A stretch of DNA of 17,955 nucleotides from DASYRX01 sp036003845 (GTDB taxonomy: Bacteria; Gemmatimonadota; Gemmatimonadetes; Gemmatimonadales; Gemmatimonadaceae): assembly GCA_036003845.1 (NCBI GenBank), contig DASYRX010000049.1, positions 1 to 17,955 on the forward strand, written 5' to 3'. This document shows positions 8,088 to 13,721 of the stretch, in pieces. The notes under the pieces were generated by a model that searched no databases, was not told the DNA's origin, and saw nothing but the letters and a program-made list of their open reading frames with translations. Position 1 is the first letter of the stretch. The number at the start of each line of letters is the position of its first letter. The position numbers and the translations under genes were made by a program.

Positions 8088-8600
8088 TCAATCGATCCAG
8101 GGCCCCCAAAGCCCGTCGACCGCGACTTTGCTCGGCATCTTCAGATTGTTCTGCTTCAGGGCCAGCAGGATCTGGCCGCGGTGGTGAGACTCGTGGGATA
8201 TGAGGTAGGCAAGCCAGCGAGTCACCTCGCCGCCGAACAGACGGATCGTCGCGTTGCCGGCGAACACCTGCCTAACGTGCGACTCGATTGCCTTGCCGCT
8301 CTTGCGTAAGCCTCCGACGAGCTGCGCGCGACTCGGCGGCGATCCCTCGCGGGCCTTCGGCGCTTCGGGATGCACCCCCGTGCTGTGATAGCCCAACCAG
8401 CCCATACGCACGCGATTGATGTGAGCGAACTGCTCGGCGACGGTGCGACCGCGCGAATTGAGCGGCACCGCTCGAAGTCCAAGCGGGGGAACCTGCTGCA
8501 AGAGGTACAGCATGAGTCGATCGTGCACGTGCCAGGCGTGCATGAGTTGGCGAATGAGCTCTTCGCGAGAGATCACAGATGGCTGATCAGTAAGTGGCAT
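8088..8600 (-). CDS. DinB-family metal-dependent protein (DinB/YfiT four-helix fold)
   Basis: A 170-residue protein of the DinB/YfiT-like superfamily, cytoplasmic four-helix bundles that bind a divalent metal through three histidines. Here the ligands are His60 in AEQFAHI and His136 and His140 in HESHHRGQI, the family signature. Related enzymes act in thiol transfer (bacillithiol or mycothiol S-transferases) or have unknown roles in stress; no specific reaction can be assigned. ATG 8600 gives a usual length. It converges with paralogue A and diverges from paralogue B, with 82 bases to the start of B. No Shine-Dalgarno sequence is visible before the ATG. One CGTTAGGC word lies at 8270-8277, in frame as Val-Arg. 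Confidence 0.88.
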   Translation of the reverse strand: MPLTDQPSVISREELIRQLMHAWHVHDRLMLYLLQQVPPLGLRAVPLNSRGRTVAEQFAHINRVRMGWLGYHSTGVHPEAPKAREGSPPSRAQLVGGLRKSGKAIESHVRQVFAGNATIRLFGGEVTRWLAYLISHESHHRGQILLALKQNNLKMPSKVAVDGLWGPWID

Positions 8601-8671
8601 TTATGGATGAGCCTGCAATATCTGGGAGGGTCATCGGCGCGCGAGTTGCGTTGTCACTGGCCTGTTGCACC

Positions 8672-8676
8672 GGAGG
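8672..8676 (+). promoter_or_regulatory. Shine-Dalgarno GGAGG deciding the start of paralogue B
   Basis: GGAGG at 8672-8676 lies six bases before the ATG at 8683. An in-frame ATG at 8677 is directly abutted to the GGAGG and the TTG at 8665 has no site, so 8683 is the best start. Confidence 0.75.
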
Positions 8677-8682
8677 ATGCTC

Positions 8683-9192
8683 ATGGCAGTGCGTGGAATG
8701 CGCAGCGAAATCGCAGTCGTCGAACAGGTCAGCGTCGGGGATACGCTGTATGCCGGCGCGATTGCTGGAAGCGTCGGCGGCGTGCTGTTCATGATCTTCG
8801 CCATGGGAATGGCGGTGCTCAATGGGATGGACATTCTGTCTCCTCTCCGACTAATCGGTGCGACTTTCATCGGAGCTGGCGCCCTAGAGGGTGGAGCTGG
8901 GGTGATCCTGTATGGAGCCCTGCTTCACACGGCAACGGCCGCAGCATGGGGGATTCTCTTCACGGCGCTACTGCCGCGACACGCACCAATGAGCGCAGCG
9001 TTGATAGCCGGTCTTGTGTACGGGCTGCTCGTTATGCTCGTCATGCTCTACCTCGTGCTGCCTATCGCGAATCCGGTGATGCGCGAAGCTGTCGACGGGA
9101 CGACAGCATTCAGTATCGAACATCTCATTTATGGCGGCGCTCTGGCACTCGTGCCAGCGCTGCGGCGCCGATATGCGACGGGAACGGGGTAA
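8683..9192 (+). CDS. Four-helix membrane protein, paralogue B
   Basis: A 169-residue integral membrane protein and paralogue of the gene at 7180. Four hydrophobic segments are seen at about 23-46, 72-96, 104-125 and 145-162. The blocks shared with paralogue A include NGMDILSPLRLIGATFIG (47-64), ILYGALLH with His82, LFTALLP, LPIANPVMREAV and a His shortly before IYGG. The conserved Asp in DIL and the two conserved histidines in membrane segments might bind a metal or move protons, which is inference. The protein ends just after the last helix (RRRYATGTG), without the tail of paralogue A. A strong terminator follows at 9220. I do not recognise a named family with confidence. Confidence 0.82.
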   Translation: MAVRGMRSEIAVVEQVSVGDTLYAGAIAGSVGGVLFMIFAMGMAVLNGMDILSPLRLIGATFIGAGALEGGAGVILYGALLHTATAAAWGILFTALLPRHAPMSAALIAGLVYGLLVMLVMLYLVLPIANPVMREAVDGTTAFSIEHLIYGGALALVPALRRRYATGTG

Positions 9193-9219
9193 GTGAGTAA
9201 GAGAAGCGGAGCGATCGAC

Positions 9220-9251
9220 ACGGGCGCCTACTTGGCGCCCGTTCTGCTTTG
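9220..9251 (+). terminator. Rho-independent terminator after paralogue B
   Basis: A perfect 9-bp stem, ACGGGCGCC (9220-9228) with GGCGCCCGT (9234-9242), encloses the loop TACTT and is followed by TCTGCTTTG. It lies 27 bases after the stop codon. Confidence 0.82.
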
Positions 9252-9302
9252 CACCTGCCCCTTGCGATAGTGTGCCTGTTACGGGCAGTGTCTCACACGA
9301 CA

Positions 9303-9857
9303 ATGCGAACCTTTGTCGGCGGCGTTGGCGCGCGAGAGTCGCGTGATCATTCCATTGGTGCGTTGGTGAGCGAACGCTTGGCTCACGACGCGCCGATTGA
9401 AGCTGCGCAAGTTGTCGTCGAACAACTCAGCGCGAACCCAGTTCAGGTCGCGGAACGCTTGAGTGCTGAGTGGCCGCCATTCGGGCGCGTCATTTTCGTC
9501 GGCGCGGTTGCGCGCTCGCGACCTGCTGGGACAGTCCAAGCGTACCGCTGGGATGGCGAGGTCGTGCCGCATGACGAAGACGACGATTCCTCATCAGGCG
9601 GTAGGGAAGCATCGCTGGAGAACACGCTGCTTGTCGCGCGCGAGCTTGGCGGTCTGCCTGACGAAATTATCGTCGTTGAAGTCGAGCCCGAGGTCGCCCC
9701 TGGCTTCGGCCCGGAGTTGAGTGCAGCCGCGACAGCGGCGATCGAACGCGCGCGCACGCTGGTCCGCCGCTTAGCGACAAACGCCCGAGCCGTAGCGGAT
9801 CTCCCACGTTCCGCGTTAGGCGGCATACGGCCGAGCCGCGACGAAATAGCCGACTGA
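9303..9857 (+). CDS. Hydrogenase maturation protease (HyaD/HybD/HycI)-like protein, probably inactive
   Basis: A 184-residue protein with the outline of the HybD family, nickel-dependent endopeptidases that trim hydrogenase large subunits. Supporting blocks are GVGARESRDHSIG near the N-terminus (compare GxGNxxxxDDxxG), IFVGAVARSRPAGTV (64-78), and LENTLLVARELGGLP (105-119), then VVEVEPEVAPGFGPELS. Of the three metal ligands, the first acid may remain as Asp15, but the second Asp is Gly67 and the expected His before LxxxLxLAxxLG is Arg101, with an acidic insertion (HDEDDDSSSGG) before it. It is therefore probably not an active protease. Start ATG 9303 is chosen by homology; TTG 9249 is in frame but lies in the terminator tail. 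No hydrogenase gene is in view. Confidence 0.7.
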   Translation: MRTFVGGVGARESRDHSIGALVSERLAHDAPIEAAQVVVEQLSANPVQVAERLSAEWPPFGRVIFVGAVARSRPAGTVQAYRWDGEVVPHDEDDDSSSGGREASLENTLLVARELGGLPDEIIVVEVEPEVAPGFGPELSAAATAAIERARTLVRRLATNARAVADLPRSALGGIRPSRDEIAD

Positions 9858-9903
9858 ACAGCACAGGAAACAAGGCTCGTGACTTGCTACGCTCGGGTGT
9901 GTC

Positions 9904-11361
9904 ATGGACACATTCGACGCGATCGTCATTGGCGCCGGCGAAGCTGGAGTCGAAGTAGCGAACCGTGCCGTTAAGGCTGGCAAACGTGTCGCGCTGATCT
10001 ATCGAGCGCCGTTCGGGAGCACGTGCCTCAACGCCGGGTGCGTACCGAGCAAGTTTCTGATCCATCGAGCACGCGTCGCGCACGTCGTACGCAGCGCGGC
10101 ACGCTTCCACGTCGACGCTGCGCTATCTCACATCCGGCTCGGTGACATCGTGCGCGAGATGGACGCGATGATCGACGGGGATCGTACGACTGCGTTTGAA
10201 GCGGCGACAACCGCTGATCACCTAACGCTGATCGAGGGCCCGGCTCGCTTTCTTTCGCGCGAGGTCGTGCTCGTGGGACGCCGCTGCCTGTACTCGCGCA
10301 AGATCTTCATCGCGACTGGCCAGCGACCGCGCATACCCGATGTGCTCGCTCATAGCTCACCGAGAGTGCTGACGAGCGATTCGATCATGCGCCTAACGGA
10401 ACCGCCGGAGCACCTGCTCATCGTGGGCGGCGGCTACATCGCGTGCGAGCTGGGGCAGGCGTATCACCGATTCGGCTCGCGTGTGACAATCGTGCAGCGC
10501 GGCGACCACCTTGTGCCGCGCGAGGAACCGGACGTCAGCACGATCCTGGAAGGGGCGTTCCAGACCCAAGGCATCGACATATTGCTCGGCCAGCAGGCCG
10601 TGCGCCTTCATGCGGACGATAAGAGTGTGCGTCTCAGCATTCGCGCCAAGGATGGGACCTCGCGTTCGCTCCAAGCATCGCACTTGTTGATCGCAGCTGG
10701 GCGAGAGCCGAACAGCGATCTGCTAGACCTCGATGCAGCCGGCGTCGCCGTGAATGGCCAGGGCTATGTGAAGGTGAACGGCAGGCTCGAGACGAACGTT
10801 CCGGGCGTCTGGGCGATCGGGGACATCAACGGCGAGCAGCCTTTCACGCGCGTGTGCCAGGAAGAAGGGCGCGTGGCGTTCCTCAACGCATTCGAGAACG
10901 GCCGCCTAACGATACGGCGGGAAGCGCTCGGCCACGCCGTTTTTACTGATCCGGAGATCGGCAGCGTCGGCTACACTGAATCCGGCGCGCGTGAGCTTGG
11001 CATAGATACGGCCGTCGGGCTTGTCACGTTCGATCGAATCGAGAAAGCGCGGTTGATGGGAGAGACGTCCGGGCTCATCAAGTATGTCGTTGAGCGGTCA
11101 TCGCATCGCGTCGTCGGGTGTCACGTTGTTGGTCCAAATGCTGCAGATCTCGTCTACGATGCCGTTCTCGTCATGCGGCATAACGGTACGCTCGACGAGA
11201 TCGGCACGGCCGTTGGAGTTTTCCCAACGCTGCAAGAAGGAATGGAAGGAACAGCGAAAGGGCTTCTCACGAAGCTGACTCCCCACGAGCTGCGCGGTCC
11301 ACTCGTTAGGGAGAAATCGAAAACGGCCGCCATGGAGGAGTATCAGACATGGCCGAAATGA
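9904..11361 (+). CDS. FAD/NAD(P)-dependent disulfide oxidoreductase, MerA/dihydrolipoamide dehydrogenase-like
   Basis: A 485-residue class I pyridine nucleotide-disulfide oxidoreductase. The FAD motif is GAGEAG (10-15); the redox disulfide is Cys41-Cys46 in STCLNAGCVPSK; the NAD(P) motif is IVGGGYIACELG; the second FAD motif is GVWAIGDINGEQPF. The C-terminal dimerisation domain follows. In lipoamide dehydrogenases this carries HxHPTxxE, but here it is GVFPTLQEG: Phe440 replaces the catalytic His while Glu445 is kept. There is no N-terminal heavy-metal domain and no C-terminal Cys pair, so it is neither canonical Lpd nor a standard mercuric reductase. The gene's last 13 bases overlap the zinc-finger gene, indicating co-translation. 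Substrate is unknown; a thiol or metal-linked role is inferred from context. Confidence 0.9.
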   Translation: MDTFDAIVIGAGEAGVEVANRAVKAGKRVALIYRAPFGSTCLNAGCVPSKFLIHRARVAHVVRSAARFHVDAALSHIRLGDIVREMDAMIDGDRTTAFEAATTADHLTLIEGPARFLSREVVLVGRRCLYSRKIFIATGQRPRIPDVLAHSSPRVLTSDSIMRLTEPPEHLLIVGGGYIACELGQAYHRFGSRVTIVQRGDHLVPREEPDVSTILEGAFQTQGIDILLGQQAVRLHADDKSVRLSIRAKDGTSRSLQASHLLIAAGREPNSDLLDLDAAGVAVNGQGYVKVNGRLETNVPGVWAIGDINGEQPFTRVCQEEGRVAFLNAFENGRLTIRREALGHAVFTDPEIGSVGYTESGARELGIDTAVGLVTFDRIEKARLMGETSGLIKYVVERSSHRVVGCHVVGPNAADLVYDAVLVMRHNGTLDEIGTAVGVFPTLQEGMEGTAKGLLTKLTPHELRGPLVREKSKTAAMEEYQTWPK

Positions 11362-11810
11362 AGGACTTCACGTGCCGCGCCTGTGGCGCCCAATTCGATA
11401 CGCGCGACAAGCTCGACCAACACAATCGCCGCGAACACGGCGTGGGCCAGCAGTCGCAAGGCGGCGGTGGCCAGTACGGCGAGAGCGGAAATGCGAGTCA
11501 GAGCGGACAGCAGTTCGGAGCGGGCACGCAGAAGGGTGGACAGAGTTCGCCGAGTGGTGGCCAGAGTAATCAGCCCGGCCAGCGCAGCTCGCAATCAGGG
11601 CAGCCTGGTCAGAGTGGTCAGAGCAGCCAGCAGAGTGGAAGCATGGGTGGTAACAGCGGGACCGGCACGCAACGCGATCAGGGCTCGGGCTATGGAGAAG
11701 GTGGATCGCGACGCGATCAGGGCAGCAACTACGGCGAAGGTTCGCAGCGTGATGCCGGGAGCGAGAAGCGCGCTTCCGATTCCGGCGAGCTTGACCAAGA
11801 AGAAGGCTGA
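11349..11810 (+). CDS. C2H2 zinc-finger protein with disordered Gln/Gly/Ser-rich tail
   Basis: A 153-residue protein with two parts. Residues 7-30 form a classical C2H2 finger: Cys9, Cys12, His25 and His30 (C-x2-C-x12-H-x4-H), with Phe16 and Leu22 as core residues. Residues 31-153 are low complexity, almost only Gly, Ser and Gln, with degenerate repeats (RDQGS, YGEG) and an acidic end. The start ATG 11349 has GGAGGAG (11334-11340) eight bases upstream and overlaps the end of the flavoprotein gene; ATG 11358 is an alternative. The finger could bind nucleic acid or protein; the tail looks intrinsically disordered and prion-like. Competing ORFs of this region in other frames are shadows of the repetitive sequence. 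Family role unknown. Confidence 0.85.
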   Translation: MAEMKDFTCRACGAQFDTRDKLDQHNRREHGVGQQSQGGGGQYGESGNASQSGQQFGAGTQKGGQSSPSGGQSNQPGQRSSQSGQPGQSGQSSQQSGSMGGNSGTGTQRDQGSGYGEGGSRRDQGSNYGEGSQRDAGSEKRASDSGELDQEEG

Positions 11811-11827
11811 GAAAGCCGTATCGCTGT

Positions 11828-11866
11828 CGGAGCTCGGGGCCAATGGCTCCGAGCTCCGCGCGTTTA
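11828..11866 (+). terminator. Long GC-rich hairpin after the zinc-finger gene
   Basis: CGGAGCTCGG (11828-11837) pairs with CCGAGCTCCG (11849-11858), and the inner bases GGCC/GGCT extend the stem to about 14 bp with one wobble and a 3-base loop. Only three T residues follow, so it is a likely but not classical terminator. A second hairpin, GCCGCG/CGCGGC (11919-11936), lies downstream in the same gap. Confidence 0.6.
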
Positions 11867-11993
11867 TGGAAGCACGTTAGGCATCCGCAGCGAGCGCATC
11901 CGTGGGCTGGCGTGCTCGGCCGCGATGATTCGCGGCACCCATGTTGCCACACGATTACTCAGCGAAGGTCGACAAATACTGAAGGAGTGAACC

Positions 11994-12449
11994 ATGCGAG
12001 CGCAGGATCTGATGACAATGTCTCCGGCGTGCGTGACGCCTGACGAGGATTTACGAAGGGTGGCACAGCTCATGGCGGAGAAAGACTGCGGCTGCATTCC
12101 TGTCGTGGATTCGAGCGACAACCGCCGCGTTATCGGTGTGATTACCGACCGTGACATCGCGATTCGTGCCGTCGCGGAAGGAAAGGGGCCCGACACGAGG
12201 GCGCGCGATGTCATGACAGCTGATCCACGCTGCTGTCTGCCTGACGACGAGCTGCGTGCCGTGGAGCGCGTCATGGCCGAGCAGCAGGTGCGCCGGGTCG
12301 TGATCGTTGACGACGACGGCTACTGTGTCGGCATCGTTGCGACGGCCGATCTCGCGCGCGCTACTGAGAAAGGGCGGGACGTCACCGAGTCCGACGTGGC
12401 ACGAGTCGTCGAGCGAATTTCGCAACCGGCGTCCGCGCAGCCGGCGTAG
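11994..12449 (+). CDS. Two-CBS-domain protein (Hrp1-like)
   Basis: A 151-residue cytoplasmic protein made of a Bateman pair of CBS domains, about residues 7-61 and 72-126. The first has MTMSPACVTPDEDLRRVAQLM and GVITDRDIAIRAV; the second has VMTADPRCCLPDDELRAVERV and GIVATADLARA. Such modules bind adenine nucleotides or other ligands and sense energy state or stress; mycobacterial Hrp1 is a stand-alone example that also holds zinc. Here several cysteines (Cys14, and CGC near the end of the second helix) might do likewise. A clear AGGAG (11983-11987) lies six bases before the ATG. It is followed after 27 bases by the cysteine-rich gene, probably the same transcript. No catalytic domain is attached. 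Confidence 0.93.
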   Translation: MRAQDLMTMSPACVTPDEDLRRVAQLMAEKDCGCIPVVDSSDNRRVIGVITDRDIAIRAVAEGKGPDTRARDVMTADPRCCLPDDELRAVERVMAEQQVRRVVIVDDDGYCVGIVATADLARATEKGRDVTESDVARVVERISQPASAQPA

Positions 12450-12476
12450 GTCGGTCACGACGGAGCCGAGTTTCGC

Positions 12477-12857
12477 ATGACGCACGCTCCGGCGACGTAC
12501 GCACAAGTCGATCGCGCGCTGCAAGAGTGCATCGAGGAGTGCTCCACGTGTCATCACGTGTGTCTGTTGACGAGCGCGTACTGCTTGTCACAGGGGGACG
12601 CGCACGTCAACGCCGAGCACCTAACGCTGCTTGCTGACTGCGCCGACGTGTGCCAGACGACTGCGAATCTCATGTTGCGCGGCTCAGAGCAGCACGGTTT
12701 CACTTGTGCGGCCTGCGCAGCGATCTGTCACACATGCGAGCAATCTTGCGCGGCATTTCCCGACGACAGGGCGATGCGTGAATGCGCCGACGCGTGCCGC
12801 CGTTGCGCCGACGCCTGTGAGAAGCTGGCGGGGAACAAGAAGCCGAACACTACCTAA
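12477..12857 (+). CDS. Cysteine-rich four-helix bundle, copper-storage-type protein (DUF326/Csp)
   Basis: A 126-residue protein with 16 cysteines spaced as i, i+3/i+4 on predicted helices: 18, 22, 25, 29, 36, 55, 59, 77, 80, 84, 87, 91, 103, 107, 110 and 114. This is the pattern of the DUF326 / copper storage protein family, in which the thiols inside a four-helix bundle bind many Cu(I) ions. There is no signal peptide, so it resembles the cytosolic Csp3 type rather than exported Csp1. Histidines flank some clusters (His26-His27, His85). ATG 12477 has a weak GGAG at 12462. It ends in TAA that is part of a CCTAACG word, immediately followed by the Shine-Dalgarno of the next gene. The role inferred is copper buffering. 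Confidence 0.92.
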   Translation: MTHAPATYAQVDRALQECIEECSTCHHVCLLTSAYCLSQGDAHVNAEHLTLLADCADVCQTTANLMLRGSEQHGFTCAACAAICHTCEQSCAAFPDDRAMRECADACRRCADACEKLAGNKKPNTT

Positions 12858-12869
12858 CGAGGACACTCT

Positions 12870-13451
12870 ATGCAGAACACGCGACACGCACTGATCACAG
12901 CGGTGTGCCTGGTGGCACTCGTTGCATGCGGTGGCCGTGATTCGGAGTACGACGACACGAGCCGCTTGCAGATCGACACGGCGGCTGGCGTGACCGACAT
13001 GCGCGAGTATACGGAAGCTGAATTGCTCGGCCTCATCGGCCTCGCCAACGACGGCACGATCGAGCTCGCGAAGCTCGCGCAGCAAAAGGCCACCACCCCG
13101 GAAGTCAAGACGCTCGCAGGGAAGGCGATCCAGGGACACACTGAGCTCGACAGACAGGCGAAGGACGTCGCCGCGAAGCTCAGCCTGACGCCGACGGTGC
13201 CGACAGCTGACGAAAGCCTGGCCGAGAATCAGCGCAAGTGGATGGAAGAGCTGAACTCGATGGCGGCGGGGAAGGATTGGGACAAGAAGTATCTCGAATA
13301 CGAGATCGCACGCCACGAGACAGTGCTCGACGAGGTGAACGACGCTCTGAGCCGCGAACAGGTCCCGGAAGTGAGGTCGTTCCTCGACGCTGTGAAGACG
13401 CACATCGAGGGGCACATTCCGGCGTACAAGGAGACGAAGGACAAGCTCTAG
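12870..13451 (+). CDS. DUF4142-family lipoprotein
   Basis: A 193-residue lipoprotein: the signal sequence ends in the lipobox LVAC with Cys20. After an acidic linker comes an all-helical domain of the DUF4142 type, which has a ferritin-like four-helix bundle outline. Visible family blocks are AELLGLIGLANDGTIELAKL, VKTLAGKAIQGHTELDRQ, KYLEYEIARHETVLDEV and the final helix with VKTHIEGHIPAYKE. The His and Glu residues in these helices recall, but do not prove, a metal site. GAGGA (12859-12863) lies six bases before ATG 12870 and only two bases after the stop of the copper-storage-type gene, so the two are translated together. The inferred location is the periplasmic face; function is unknown. 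Confidence 0.9.
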   Translation: MQNTRHALITAVCLVALVACGGRDSEYDDTSRLQIDTAAGVTDMREYTEAELLGLIGLANDGTIELAKLAQQKATTPEVKTLAGKAIQGHTELDRQAKDVAAKLSLTPTVPTADESLAENQRKWMEELNSMAAGKDWDKKYLEYEIARHETVLDEVNDALSREQVPEVRSFLDAVKTHIEGHIPAYKETKDKL

Positions 13452-13466
13452 GAGGATAGCGGTTAG

Positions 13467-13558
13467 TTGATAGTTGATAGGGGATAGGGGATAGGGGATA
13501 GGGGATAGAAGCGCGCTGACTGCCTAACGCGTTTCCTCTATCCCCTATCCCCTGACCC
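13467..13558. repeat. Inverted repeat of 7-bp GGGATAG / CTATCCC units
   Basis: Six tandem 7-bp units run from 13467 to 13508: TTGATAG twice, then GGGATAG four times. After a 29-base centre containing GCCTAACG, the inverse units CTATCCC (13538-13544 and 13545-13551) and CTGACCC (13552-13558) follow. The element lies between convergent genes and would fold into a long stem, so it may stop transcription from both sides. The stop codon of the mini-protein gene directly abuts it. Confidence 0.9.
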
Positions 13559-13708
13559 CTAATGTCTTTTGAAGAACTGCACCGCTCGCTCGTGCTTCTT
13601 TGCGGCGGCGAGCGAAGAGAACGTGCCCAGATTCCGGCGCTTTCCCGTCTTCGGGTCCTTCTTCCGCGAATACAGCCGATACTGGCCGGACTTGAGGCGC
13701 CTGATCAT
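13559..13708 (-). CDS. 49-residue basic mini-protein, integrase arm-binding-domain-like
   Basis: A short gene of 49 codons. The product begins MIRRLKSGQYRLYSRK, continues DPKTGKRRNLGTF and ends AAKKHERAVQFFKRH. It is strongly basic and has the outline beta strand, beta strand, GTF turn, helix, like the N-terminal arm DNA-binding domain of tyrosine integrases, but without any catalytic domain. I remember similar free-standing small proteins in diverse bacteria. The start is certain: a perfect AGGAGGT (positions 13721 to 13715 on this strand) lies six bases before ATG 13708. That site overlaps the stop codon of the upstream gene, so the two are coupled. DNA binding is inferred only. Confidence 0.85.
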   Translation of the reverse strand: MIRRLKSGQYRLYSRKKDPKTGKRRNLGTFSSLAAAKKHERAVQFFKRH

Positions 13709-13714
13709 AGGCAG

Positions 13715-13721
13715 ACCTCCT
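13715..13721 (-). promoter_or_regulatory. Perfect Shine-Dalgarno AGGAGGT for the mini-protein
   Basis: The full anti-16S complement, spaced six bases from ATG 13708, overlaps the TAG stop (13720-13722) of the secreted protein gene. It is the strongest ribosome site I noticed in this window, suggesting high expression of the mini-protein. Confidence 0.85.

Noticed and set aside
9904..11361. Mercury resistance operon (merA)
   Set aside because: There is no N-terminal metal domain, C-terminal Cys pair, merR, merT or merP nearby, so a mer call is not supported.
11368..11952. 194-residue minus-strand and 165-residue plus-strand ORFs over the zinc-finger gene
   Set aside because: Shadows of the low-complexity Gln/Gly/Ser tail; they have no motif, and the real gene has a Shine-Dalgarno site and finger residues.
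12684..13415. 243-residue minus-strand ORF
   Set aside because: Antisense to the copper-storage-type and DUF4142 genes, which have clear ribosome sites and family motifs.
13467..13508. CRISPR array
   Set aside because: The 7-bp units are contiguous with no spacers and there are no cas genes; it is a tandem and inverted repeat.
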